NCBI GenBank assembly: GCA_027186245.1
Contig: CP114481.1
Coordinates: 2,216,501 to 2,280,500 of the forward strand
Reading direction: 5' to 3'
DNA length: 64,000 nucleotides
Source of the DNA: Coriaria nepalensis
Lineage: Eukaryota; Streptophyta; Magnoliopsida; Cucurbitales; Coriariaceae
Shown here one piece after another: positions 13,301 through 25,037 of this stretch. The stretch's first letter is position 1; each line of letters opens with the position of its first letter. The translations under genes were made by a program, and so were the position numbers. A model generated the notes under the pieces. The model searched no databases, was not told the origin of the DNA, and saw only the letters and a list, made by a program, of their open reading frames with translations.

Positions 13301-13782
13301 AATTTCATAACAACCAATTAAATTATGACACATAACGATTTCTAATATCTATACTATAATATATATGTATATAAATAAAAATAAAATAAAGACATTATCT
13401 ATCTTTCAAGACCTACCTATATATAATTATGAAATTTAAAACACAACACACAAATAATCGTATCTAAAAGAAGAGTCAAACGGACCCGACGGGGTTCAAG
13501 AGATGGGCCGGAACTTGTTTGTTTCTTATCTTCTGAGGAAGCCGCCCATAGTTTTGAGTTGTTCCTTCTGTTTGAAGTGTAGGAACGACATGAGAGCAAA
13601 CCACTAGAACCAGGGAAATTTTTGGATATGAATGGGGATGAGGATTGGCCTCTGACTATAGTGGGGCTAATAGGTGTTGATCTTTTGCAATGAAGAGATG
13701 CCATAAAGCAACGGTGATGGTCTAGAGAGTTGGTCATAGTATCTGGTGGGAAGGTGTTTGTGAGCAGAAAGGAAGAAGACAT
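8771..13782 (-). CDS. plastid aromatic prenyltransferase, UbiA superfamily (10 exons, 420 aa)
   Basis: Minus-strand exons: 13782-13486, 12630-12503, 11984-11835, 11718-11490, 10274-10204, 10036-9944, 9707-9590, 9313-9248, 9036-9001, 8845-8771. They join in frame for 1263 nt with no stop. The first Asp-rich motif NQIHDVDID is at about residues 183-191 and the second, KDLPDIEGD, at 313-321. These bind Mg2+ and the prenyl diphosphate. INKPYLPIPSGD, YSAPPFRLKR and the QANYSK ending are typical of plant homogentisate/flavonoid/coumarin prenyltransferases. The Ser/Arg-rich first ~90 residues look like a plastid transit peptide, and the rest is hydrophobic, as expected of a multi-pass membrane enzyme. 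Transfer of a prenyl group to an aromatic acceptor is family knowledge; the acceptor cannot be told. Divergence and local copies favour specialised metabolism over tocopherol synthesis. The exon-1 donor (GTCCGT) is weak and least certain. Confidence 0.9.
9734..9764. repeat. T-rich homopolymer and adjacent AT repeats in prenyltransferase intron 6
   Basis: A plus-strand T run of about 31 bases lies in the intron between exons 6 and 7. The same intron also carries (TA)n at about 9861-9890. No coding content. Confidence 0.7.
10279..10314. repeat. A36/T36 homopolymer forming a splice polypyrimidine tract
   Basis: On the minus strand this uninterrupted T run lies immediately before the TTTTGCAG acceptor of prenyltransferase exon 5 (exon boundary at 10274). 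Such long homopolymers change length readily, so tract length may vary between individuals and could affect exon 5 recognition. Confidence 0.7.
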
Positions 13783-13874
13783 GATTGCGGATATTCAGAT
13801 TAAGAAGCAAATTAGGAGGTAGTCTAAGTTATAGAAATGCCAGTGAGTGAAAAAGGATTAAATGGGTGTGAATA

Positions 13875-13881
13875 ATTTATA
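13875..13881 (-). promoter_or_regulatory. probable TATA box of the prenyltransferase gene
   Basis: The minus strand reads CTATAAATTA here, about 95 bases before the ATG at 13782. That is a normal plant spacing if transcription starts near 13845. The near-identical segmental repeat (13893-14560) begins about a dozen bases further upstream. Confidence 0.5.
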
Positions 13882-13892
13882 GATGCATTTTG

Positions 13893-14560
13893 GGATAGAT
13901 AATGAAGAAGTGAATTATTGCTGTTAATTTTCCCGTGATCGTTAGATATCACTAAACATATACACTATCAATAAATATTGGAATCCTATACATCTTCCTT
14001 TTTGGGGGGTTTCTTGTTTTGAGAAGCATAATAAGTTGTTCATGCAAACACTTCGCCTAATCTACCAAAACCCACCCACAGAAAGTCAGGGAAAAAATAA
14101 TTAAAAAAATAAGAAGGAGAAGGTAGTTTTCAAGGCTAAGGTTTTCCTATTTTTTTCAATGTATATATACCTGTAAATTAATGGTAATAATATGAAATCA
14201 CAGGAAAACAAGTCTTATGTAGGTAATAATAATGCTGTGATAATATTATAAGGATATTGAAATAGAGGTGGATATTTTTCCACAGAGAGAAAGTGATACC
14301 GGTCTCGATCCGAGTTTCTCCATACTAAGACGATAATCGGATTCCTGATTTTTTAACAATTATCTTAACTTATAAGAACTGCAAATGAGGTGATCAGGAA
14401 GGTACTTGGAGTGGTTGGGCCCACGATTTCGAAGGAGAAGAAATTGCACATACCACTCAATTAACACATCCCTGCCATAAAACTGCATCCTCTCCTTGAA
14501 GCCATAGCCATGGATCCTTCGTAACATTAGACGGTCTTGTTCTACATTTGTTTTTTTTTT
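13893..14560. repeat. prenyltransferase upstream block, copy 1 of a near-identical duplication
   Basis: About 668 bp that recurs in the same orientation at 24370-25037 at a constant offset of 10477. I could see only a few single-base differences and no length change. This copy lies directly upstream of the prenyltransferase TATA box and so forms its proximal promoter. A minus-strand frame (14360-14674) crosses the right end and encodes RRIHGYGFKERMQFYGRDV. It matches no family I know and is broken at the duplication border, so I do not call it a gene. No terminal inverted repeats were seen. Confidence 0.92.
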
Positions 14561-15045
14561 CTTAATCAAAGGAAGAAAACTCTTTTGAACAGCATATTGA
14601 ACTCCAAAAAATAAACCATGAGTTTCCACTTGAAAGCTGTCGTAGCAGTCCAGCTTCTTGTAAAAAGTGCCCAAAACAGAACCTTCATGGTTTCAAATAA
14701 TTCCCCCGCCTGAGGAGAAGCCACTCAACCTCTTGGAAGACCCACTTTTATTTATTTATTTATTTATTTCTCATGTTTTCGAACTAGATGGATTATTACT
14801 TTTTATTATTTCTTGCTATTCCACGATTTTTTAATCGAGACTCGAAATATGTAATAAATATATTTTTTTAAAAATAATATTTTCATCATATCGAATTACT
14901 CGTATATTATTTTAAAAATAGTTTTCGAAATATGATAAGTGTTTTACAAAATCTCACAAGTAATAATAAAATTTTATTACGAAATATAGGTATATATTCA
15001 GTTTTTGACAGTAAAAAAATATTTTAGCTAACCGTTTTAACTTTC
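14561..15045. other. intergenic DNA, partly homologous to 25783-25890
   Basis: About 14705-14830 (AGAAGCCACTCAACC, then TGGAAGACCCA and a TTTA-rich tract) aligns with 25783-25890 (AGAAGCCGCTTGACC, then TGGAAGACCCA). Similarity is visibly lower than in the adjacent 13893-14560 block. The rest is AT-rich with no gene. Confidence 0.55.
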
Positions 15046-15411
15046 AATCGTTTAAATACAATGCTAAAATTAAATCGGTCAACCACTATGCATAGTGGTC
15101 GGCCGCCACGGACTACCACGTCGCAAACGTGCAAAGTGCCAAGTGCATCTAATAAGCACCAAAAGCGTCTCACGCTTACGCGAGCATGTGTGAGTGCAAG
15201 TCCCGGTCAGACTCCAATCTTGATTTATTATTACAAATACTCAATATTTGTAGTCACTTATAAATATTTTGTGAATTTTTTCCATTTTTAATATAGGATA
15301 CATTTAATTGCATTTATAAAATATTTTTTAGGCCTAATCCTTAACTCATTTAACTTTAACCATTTAACCCTGTGACACTTGTCACTTTAACCATTGTTGA
15401 AAAGTCTAACA
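15046..15411 (-). repeat. 3' LTR of a minus-strand copia element
   Basis: On the minus strand a polypurine tract, GTGAGGGAT, is followed directly by TGTTAGACTTTTCAAC at 15411, the normal PPT-LTR junction of Ty1/copia. The LTR runs toward lower coordinates and includes an unusually GC-rich part at about 15090-15210. Its far end is not sharply defined; I place it near 15046. No second LTR was found near 19 kb. The plus-strand frame at 15061-15291 is a shadow of this repeat. Confidence 0.7.
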
Positions 15412-18400
15412 ATCCCTCACTGGTTTAAGTGTAAATGAAAATTAACATGTCAGAATTTTTTATAAGGTGTATATGAAAAAAAAAAAGTATCTTTCGATTT
15501 AAACTTTATCTCAATGTAAATATCACAAGGTTCTATCGAAATTCCAAGTAGTTCAAAGCTTTGAACTAATTATTTTTATTTGACAAAACCGGTGATACCA
15601 CACACATATGCACTCATAATTTATATATTTAACATATATCTCGCTTAGCACGATTATGGCATTGTCCTCATCCTATTCATGAACTTTCTTAAGAAAACTT
15701 CTAATTCTTATGAGAGGCAGCACCGCTTCTAAGTTCGTATATTGAAGTTCTTTCAATATCTTTGTTACATTTAAGACACTTGTCATTCGTAGATTGAACT
15801 TCATTAAGAGTTTGACAAGCTCAACCCTTGACCATAACAACCAGCACTATACATCTCATATAGGGCTTCATTGATTCAATGCTGAAATACTATCCACTTA
15901 TCAATAACTTGTTTTTACCCTTTGAACTTAATACTACTCATTTCCTAGTATTAAGTTAGGTTGCTATCATTGGTAATTCTCTTATTTGAAGAGTTTTAGT
16001 CATATCCCTCTAGATGTAGACTTTACTAATTCTCTCGAAAGAAGTTTGGTAAAAAGATCTGCCAACTTTTCACTTAATCTCACATATGTGATGACAATAA
16101 TTCAACTTTGAATTTATTCTCACATAATCATGTCTAAGATTAATATGTCTTGACTTCCTATTATACACTCAGTTATATATTTGGGATAAGGTGGCTTGAC
16201 TATCACAGTATATAGATATAACAAATACTTGTTTTGAAGTAAATGAAATATCTAAAAGAAGATTTCTTAGCCACTTAGCCTCTTTCCCAATTATTGCTAA
16301 AGCAATTAACTCAGACTCCATGATTGAGTGGTTAAGTGGGCAATGCATGTATGTTTCTTGGAACCCTAACAAAACATCACCACCTCCAAGTGCGAATACC
16401 CAACCTGTAATACATTTGTTATCTCTTATACTTGATATCCAGTTTGTATTTGTATATCCTTATGAGTATAGTTGGGAACTTTAAATAGTGGAGACATAGT
16501 TTCTTGGTTCTTTTAAGATAACCAAGAACTCTACCAATTACCCTCCAATGCTCAACATTTGGGTTACTAGTAAACCTACCTAGTTTACTAACTACAAATA
16601 CTATATTAGCTCTTGTGCAGTGCAACATACATGAGACTTCCTATTACACTTGTATATTCAAGTTGAGCCACTGCTCTTTCCTTGTTCTCAAACAGGTTTT
16701 ATACTTGAATCAAATGGAGTGTTTGCCTCCTCGATCTTTATATGACTAAACTTATTAAGTACTTTATCAATGTAATGATACTGACTTAATGTATATCCCC
16801 CACAATTGTGCTTCACCTTGATACCTAAAATAGAATCACTTATCCAATATCTTTCATCTTGAACATGGAGGACATAAGCCTTTTCGTTTCTATTACACCT
16901 TTATGCTATCACTTAAGATCAATATGTCATCAACATAAAGACAAACAATTTTTATATAGCCATCACAAACTTTTGAGTATAAGCATTTATCAGCATTGTT
17001 ATGTCTAAAATCATTCGAAAGAATGACAATGTCAAACTTTTCATGCCATTATTTTGGTACTTGCTTCAAACTATATAATGATTTGACTAGTTTGTAGACT
17101 TTATATTCATTTTCTGGTAGAACAAAACCTTCTAGTTGTTTTATATAGACTTCCTTAATGAGGTCACCATTTAAAAATGTAGTTTTAGCATCATCCATTT
17201 AATGAATACAAATATTATGGATTGAAGCTAAGGCAAACAAATTTTGAATAGAAGTTATTATAGCAACAGGTGCATACGTATTGAAATAATCGATACCTTC
17301 TTTTTATCTAAGACCTTTAGCTACTAATCTAGCCTGAAAGATTTGAAAAGTGCCATTGGTATGATATTTTCTCTTAAATATCCAGTTACACCCTATTGGT
17401 TTTGAACCGGGTAGTAAGTCAACTATTTCCCAAGTGTGGTTAGATATAATTGAATCTATCTCATCATTTATCATCTTTTTCTAAAAAGTAGAATCTCTAA
17501 AAGACATAACTTCTGTATAAATTTTGGGATCATTTTCAATTTGAAGAACTATAGGAATTTTCCTAATGATCTCTTTTCTATTACCTTCTACCAGGCATAA
17601 AGTAATGAGTTGAGAATCAATCTTATCAGATCCCAATTCTTTTGCTTTTCATGCTCTTTTGCTTTTATGAGGTTTAATTGGTTGCTCAACAACCCTTGAA
17701 GGTATCTGTATTTAGGATTCTTCAATGTTGGTAGTGTTTTGAGAGTTATTATCCTAAGACAATAAGTTCTCAAAAAACTCCACTTCTCTAGATTCAATTA
17801 TTATATTAGACTCCAAGTCTAATAGCCTATAAGACTTGTTGTTTGTTGCATAACCAATAAATGCACACCTTATGGATCTCAAACCCAATTTAGTCATTTT
17901 AGGATTTGTGTTTTTGCAATAAGCAAGACACCCCCATACTTTGAAATAACTGATTTTCGGTTTTCTTTTTATCCACATCTTATATGGAGAAATTTTACTC
18001 TTTTTTTAAAGGAATCCTACTAAGAATGTGACATGCATCTAAAATAGCTTCTCCCCACAAATTGTTAGGTAATTAAAAGCATTCAACAACATAGCATTAG
18101 CCATTTCAAGAAATGTTCTGTTTTTCTTTTCGACTAAGTCATTTTCTTGAGGCATGAAAGGGGCAGAATATTAGTGTATTATATATACCATGTTTTTCAC
18201 AGAAATGCTAAAAATTCATTTGTGAAATATTCTCTACCCCTATCACTTCTTAAGATTTTAAGGTTTCTTCCTAGTTGATTTTTAACTTCAGCTTTATAAT
18301 TTTTAAGTGCATGGAATGTTTCATCTTTATCTTTAATCAAACAAATATAAGTATATCTACAACAATCATCTATAAAAGTTACAAAGTATCTTTTATCTTC

Positions 18401-18934
18401 TCTTGTTAAGATACAATTCAATTCACATAAATCACTATGTATTAAATCTAATAGTTGGGATGACCTTTTAATACTATGAAAAGGCTTCTTAACCATTTTT
18501 GATTTAGTACATATTTCACATTTTTCAAAATTGCTAGTATCATATGATATTAGGTTACATTTAATAATTCTATTAATAGTACTAATGCCTATATGTGCAA
18601 ATCTACCATACCATAATAAAATAAAATTTGAATCAATCATATAAGCAGAACTACTAGCATTTTTATTATTAATATTACTGTCAATAGTACATAGTTTCAC
18701 CATCCCATCACTAGAATAAACATTTCCAATAAAATAACCATTTTTTGACAAAATCAACTTCCCAGATTCATAAATAGATTTGATTTCGGGTTTGCCTAAC
18801 AAATCACCACTAATAAAGTTTCTATTCATTTCAGAAACATACAAGATATTTGTTAGAATGATATTTCTATCTGAAGTGAAGACAACTTCAATGCTTCCTT
18901 TGTCAAGAACCTTGGAACGATCTTTATTTCCCAT
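15412..18934 (-). mobile_element. 5'-truncated Ty1/copia element: integrase, reverse transcriptase, RNase H
   Basis: Reading from high to low coordinates, 18934-18197 is a 245-codon frame. It starts with the GAG-pre-integrase region, contains CEICTKSKMVKKPFHS and then the integrase core LLDLIHSDLCELN, FVTFIDDCCRYTYICL and LRSDRGREYFTNEF. The frame continues broken at 17978-17754 (ISYFKVWGCLAYC). Reverse transcriptase follows, with the catalytic CLYVDDILILSDS encoded at about 16926-16937. RNase H is at 16372-16169 (HSIMESELIALA, KEAKWLRNLL). Several stops and frameshifts make it inactive. Gag, protease, primer-binding site and 5' LTR are absent; homology stops at about 18935. Confidence 0.93.
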
Positions 18935-21900
18935 TTGAATCTCTTATCTATAGAGTAACGTAGAGCATCTTTCGTATAAATGCGCTGTGTTTTTTGTTTT
19001 TCAAGAGAGAATGGATTCGTGAGAAAATGTGTTGGGTTTGATGGAGTAATATGAAGCGTCGCGTCGAAGAATGAGAGAGGGGGATATGAAAGAAATAAAA
19101 TAAAATGTGGGAGGGGGAGAGGAAGAAATTTATTAAAAAAAAATACGGGTTATCGAGTTAAATATAGTAAACAATTTGTTTTCAAGATTTATTTCATCCT
19201 TGGGTAACATGGCTAGCCTTGGGACGAAAGATTGTATCAGACAGCTCAGATTATAGGAGTTGTATAAGCGCCATGCAATCTAGTGCCATACAATCCAACC
19301 CCACCAAGCCCTAACTCATCACAATTAAACTTTTATTCAAAAAATGAATAAATAAACAAATGGAAATTTTTTTAATTACTAATACGTCACATTATGTTAA
19401 AAATTCAAATGTTTTAAGAGAAATTTTAGTCTCAACATTTACATTTGATGACTGTGATTAAATCAAATGATAATTTAATTATAAAATTATTGTATAGTTT
19501 AATATGAAGGGCTAGAGTATTTACAATATATGAGTAGCCTAAAATATGTTATATTTTTAATTATTTCACAAACACAATTTATCTATAAGGCTTCCTTAAT
19601 AGAATGATAAACCAATTAGTTCTTAACACTTACAGGTAATATATTTTAACTTTTTTATGATTAGAAATGGCTAGTAACTTACGTTGTTAATTTAAATTAA
19701 AATTGATTTTTTTTTCATTTATATTAAGGTGGGACTACAAGTTTATTGTATTTTACATTTTCTTCTCCTCCCGTCCTCTTCAGTCACTGCTGGCTCCAGG
19801 GATGGAAACATAATTTCATTATAGTGAGGGCTAAACTCAAGCTTTTATAGGACAGGAAATATAGAAAAATTATTAGGGGTATGAAGGTAAAATCTTGCAG
19901 GCGGTAAGGATATATTTATCAATATACATTTTTAAATAACGTTTAAAAACTTGTTCTAATAAGTCGGCTTTTCTTTCTTGCTTCTTAGGCTAATCTATAG
20001 AATACTTCAAAAGCTAAATGGGCCTTTTAAATGCCCTCCTTCCCGTTTCCCTTCCTTCAACAACATGTCATTCAAAGTTCCTTTTACTCTATGAAATCGT
20101 AAATCTTGAAGGAATTAACAATTTAATTCCCCAAATTAAAAGTAAAAAAAAAAAATAAATAATAAACTAAACATATACAAGTTTTGTTATACAAACAATC
20201 GAGTGGGGACTACCGAGGGCTGTGGGCCACACCTGTCTCGACTATAGGCACCACCATTATCGGGATAGTTTTTTTTTGCTTTTATGTTTCAATACAAGAA
20301 AGTATAGCAGTGGTAACGTTTTATGCATGTCACCAATGTCGGCGACATTATATTTACTTATAAATGTTACATATGGATTATTCGCGTGCATTAAACTTAC
20401 GTAGCTTAAAAAAATGCGTGAAACATTTCACAGGGTAGGTTCCTGTCACTTTAATCGACTGCACGTGACGGTGATACGAGGAAAATTAAGTGTAAGTGAT
20501 GATTATTGGTGTCATTTTTTTAATGAAGAATGCCTCGTGGAAATATTTTTTTATGTCTGGCTGCTTGGTGGGACCATGATGCCCGGGTGGCATCCGATGT
20601 GTCTAAATTGTGCACTTTACTCCATTTTTTTTCAATCTTCAAGAGAACATGATAGTTTGCAATCCTCCTTCACTTAATTTCTTCATCCCTCTCTCCAATT
20701 GCTAACTCTAATCTCTTCATTTCTCCAAATTCCACGCTAATGTGTTCGTCCTCATTTCATACCCTGAAAAGCCCTGATTTTGAATACTTCTTAGGCCATA
20801 ATGAAAGATTAGAATATTGTTTGGTCCAGTTCTAAAAGAATTGAAAGGCATGATTGTCTATTCACTTCATTTCTATGCTAAATTTCACTTATTCATACAA
20901 AAATTTGGTGATAGCGAGCGAAAAATAATAATAGTCGAATGATGAAATTTTCTATATTTTCTGGACCATGTTATATTTGTGTTATTGAGTGCATGTCTAT
21001 ATAAGTGTTCATTGATTTGTTTTTTTTTTTTGTTTGATTGGCTTGTTGTGTACGTGGGTTGAGACATTAGCAGTTGATTGATTGGCTAAGTTTACGTTGT
21101 TTAACTTGACCAACAATGAATTCGCTGCAAGTACATGATTACATCTATAATTAGGATCCAATAATAAAATAGTGGTTGTTCGTGTGTTTATTAGTTTTAT
21201 ATTTTTCTTTGTAGCAATTGATACCTATCTTTGGATGAACACAAAATGAAGACTCTAATATATAGATGGTTTATGTGTTTAGAAAGCTGAATGATATAGA
21301 TAGCTCTTTTCAATTTTATAGTCTTTAAACTGAATGGATTGGGTGTTTTTACAATGATGCATAATTTTGCATAAGTACTATATGAAAGCCATTGTTTTGT
21401 ACTATTTATTTTAGGATGTTACTGATTTGTATTATATAAATGATGGGAAAAATTCTATGTCAGCCTTCGATATTGACTTCTTGATGGGTTGTTGTGGTTG
21501 AATCAAACTTTTACAGGAAAGAATGATTAGGTTTATGCACTAGGGGATGAAGAAAGAAATTTACTCACTAAGCAAGAGCCACATGAGAAGGTATTGGAAT
21601 AAATTATGGGGCCATCAAAGGGATACAAAAATTATTTTGTTAGCGAGGGATGAAGGCAGAGACAGAAAATCATACTGATTTATAAACATGAGCTTGATAA
21701 GTAACGAGAGTTGCAGACTATAGCAGAAGGACATCACACAATATTGTTGAAGGAAATTTTGGTATTGAAAGCGGAATTGGATGCCTTGAAACTCGAGAAA
21801 AAAGTGTGCTTCTGTCTAAATCAAGACCCGGACTCCACTTTTGATGATGAAGGCTTTGATTGAAATGACAGTCTTCGCTTACTTTTCTATGAATTATATG

Positions 21901-23337
21901 ATGGTTAGGCATTTGATGGATGAATGGATTGTTTAACTTGATTTGGATGTGAAGTTTGTGTATTGTAAAGGTTGGTTGTTCTAACATATATTTTGGCTTA
22001 GTTATTTTGTGATGGATAGAATTATGAAGGTTGTGTATTTTCTGATATTCTAATATTATTATGTTCAAATATAAGTGTTCCGATGTTAATAGATGAAGCT
22101 TTTTATGCTCATTCTATTATTAAAAAATATATGACATAAAATGACTAAAATACCCTTAAGCTTCCTTTTAAAACAAAATAAAATGAAAAAATGTCAATTT
22201 TTCCCCTTGCCCCTTCGTATTTCCCTTGCTTTGTGTAACAAACGAAAGCACAAACTCTTCGCTTGTCTTCCTCATTCTTCTTGAACCTATATCAATCAAG
22301 ATCATCTTAATTCACCATTTTTATTTCGAACTAAGATTCACCCACTAATTTCAAATTGAGATAATCTTTAGTCATCATTTTAGAACTCGGATTTCGATCA
22401 TCCTCAATCACCACTTTAAAACTGAAACACAAAAATTCATTGAGTTGTCTGGCGAGATGGAGAACAATGATGTGCAGTTCGAGAAACAGTTAGAGAATTG
22501 TGAAGAAAACACGCACGAGCATGAAGAAGAAATTGTACCCACGAAAAAAACGTGCAATCTATTCAAACAGAGAAAATGTATGATTAAGATTTTTTGGGGT
22601 TTATGTTTTTTTCATTTCTTTGCATAATATTAGAAACTGAGGATTACAATAGAAAGCTATGTTCTTAAACTAGAATTTTCTCATAGTTATATGAGAAAAG
22701 AAAACAAAGATAGGCTATGATGTAGCACCGATATATTATTTGGCGGAAGAACTCATGATCGACAAAGAAGACAGTTGTACTATTTGGTCAAATCTTTCTC
22801 ATTGGACTCAATCTTTCATGGGTGCTAGCATAATACCTTCTCAGCCTATTCATTCAACCTTTTATCATACCATATTCATAATTGGTTATTGCATAATACC
22901 TGATCGGCTTACTCGATCAAGACTTTAAAGAATCACTAATCAAGCAAATAATTCTCACTAATAAGTGATCAATATAAATTCCTTGATCGGTCTAATTTAT
23001 GTGTTCATATAATAAAGTTTGTAATCCAATTGTAACTTAATATCCAACGGTAACATTGATATTTGTTTTCATCAGGGACTACCTAAACTCAAAATTAAGA
23101 GTGTCACCGAAGCATTTCTTTGAATGTCAAATTACCATTGCATTGATACTAAAGGATGAGTCTGCTAATATAAGAAGGAACCCGAATAGTAGAATTTTCT
23201 GATTAAGGGAAGCTTTTGATTATAATTTCCGTTTCTAATCCATTAAAATCATCAATTTTATGAAATCGTGTGAAATTTACCCTTAATTTGAGTTTTCAAT
23301 TCGTGGGTCTAAGAACTAAGAGCCCTAAAATTTTCAA
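18935..23337. other. long intergenic region with gene-like fragments but no supported gene
   Basis: No confident gene in 4.4 kb. About 20640-22080 looks transcript-like, with a CT-rich stretch of the kind seen in 5' UTRs. Plus-strand frames near 21540-21860, broken by stops, read as charged helical protein (EGHHTILLKEILVLKAELDALKLEKK). A 60-codon frame at 22445-22627 begins MSGEMENNDVQFEKQLENCE and is followed by GTATGA-like sequence. It could be a first exon of a FAR1-type transposase-derived gene, but nothing downstream supports that. About 22740-23060, with repeated GATCGG and an ...AACGGTAACATTG... tail, may be a solo LTR. All of this is tentative. Confidence 0.35.
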
Positions 23338-23850
23338 ATTTATAATTCCCTACTCTAACACTACAATCAGAGCAACAATCAAGGGAATAATAATTCAAAC
23401 CATCAATAAAACATATACCATCAAGAATCACATAAATTTATCAACCGATTATTGCAAATTTCATACAATTAACTTAATAATCCGAATATAACCCGAAAAC
23501 ATTAGAACTTGAAATTCCTTTTGCACAGATCATGAAATTTGAAATAAAAGGGTTTTAGTCGTTATAACAAGGCAAAACATAACCTAAGGTGATTTATCTA
23601 ATTATCAAGCACATATTGGAACTCTCTATTTTTCAAATTTTATGTATTTCGTAAATCGTTAATATTTAAGCAAAATTTTATATGCAAAAATTCGAGCAAG
23701 CATATTTACCATGAAAAAATGATTTGAATCTTATATTATGAACATACGTATATATAAGCAATATTTCACAAATCATAATATCATCAAAATCAAGCAAGCA
23801 TATGTATGAGCACTCGAATTTAATAACATACGAATATGGTTACATACAAA
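23338..23850. repeat. dispersed repeat, copy 2 (partner 7229-7708)
   Basis: Same-orientation diverged copy of the 7229-7708 repeat, sharing its starting block and its end. It lies about 0.5 kb from the duplicated prenyltransferase promoter block. Confidence 0.75.
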
Positions 23851-24369
23851 AAATTTATGCCGATCTTCAATCTAAATACTAAGCTCTAACACTACATGTT
23901 AAATATAATATCTAAATATATATGATCGCATTAAAATTAATATATAGATTATGAATCATAAATAATGATTAAAAAATCATATTTGAATTTACTATCAGAT
24001 TACAAAATAATTTCGGATGGTACCTATCTTCCTCTTTATCCTTATAGAACTTTAGACATCTCATAATGGGACGAGTCATTAGGATTACCAATAGAGAAGA
24101 GATCTAGTTAATTTATAAGTATTAAAGTAGACATTCACATTATGATCATCACTTAACACATGCTTATATTATTGTCTAATCACATCTAATAAAATATGAA
24201 ATACATTAAGACTCATAATTAATTAATCACATAACTTTATTTGATTTCAAACATATTCTCTAAGTCGATGATATTTTATAGCTTATTTTTATAAAACCGA
24301 GATAATAGTGGAAATTAATATTTTCCAGTTGATTAATCGGAGGGCTGAAGTAAAAGTTAAACTAGATAT

Positions 24370-25037
24370 GGATAGATAATGACGAAGTGAATTATTGCTG
24401 TTAATTTTCCCGTGATCGTTAGATATCACTAAACATATACACTATCAATAAATATTGGAATCCTATACATCTTCCTTTTTGGGGGGTTTCTTGTTTTGAG
24501 AAGCATAATAAGTTGTTCATGCAAACACTTCGCCTAATCTACCAAAACCCACCCACAGAAAGTCAGGGAAAAAATAATAAAAAAAATAAGAAGGAGAAGG
24601 TAGTTTTCAAGGCTAAGGTTTTCCTATTTTTTTCAATGTATATATACCTGTAAATTAATGGTAATAATATGAAATCACAGGAAAACAAGTCTTATGTAGG
24701 TAATAATAATGCTGTGATAATATTATAAGGATATTGAAATAGAGGTGGATATTTTTCCACAGAGAGAAAGTGATACCGGTCTCGATCCGAGTTTCTCCAT
24801 ACTAAGACGATAATCGGATTCCTGATTTTTTAACAATTATCTTAACTTATAAGAACTGCAAATGAGGTGATCAGGAAGGTACTTGGAGTGGTTGGGCCCA
24901 CGATTTCGAAGGAGAAGAAATTGCACATACCACTCAATTAACACATCCCTGCCATAAAACTGCATCCTCTCCTTGAAGCCATAGCCATGGATCCTTCGTA
25001 ACATTAGACGGTCTTGTTCTACATTTGTTTTTTTTTT
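24370..25037. repeat. prenyltransferase upstream block, copy 2 (no gene attached)
   Basis: Near-identical to 13893-14560. Left of the border the sequence is unrelated to prenyltransferase exon 1, so this is a promoter without its gene. The border lies inside a shared GGATAGATAATGA. On the right, identity ends inside the poly-T at about 25037. A 740-bp stretch without counterpart follows before weaker homology resumes at 25783. Confidence 0.92.

Noticed and set aside
14360..14674. 104-codon minus-strand frame with RRIHGYGFKERMQFYGRDV
   Set aside because: No family recognised. It starts outside and ends inside the duplicated block, so only part is repeated, and there is no splice or promoter support.
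15061..15291. 76-codon plus-strand frame rich in Ser/Thr/Arg
   Set aside because: It lies within the minus-strand copia 3' LTR, whose start is fixed by the polypurine tract at 15412. The composition only reflects the GC-rich LTR centre.
20222..20677. Two plus-strand frames of 60 and 87 codons
   Set aside because: No recognisable domain. The residues look like a random translation, and no promoter or splice structure supports them.
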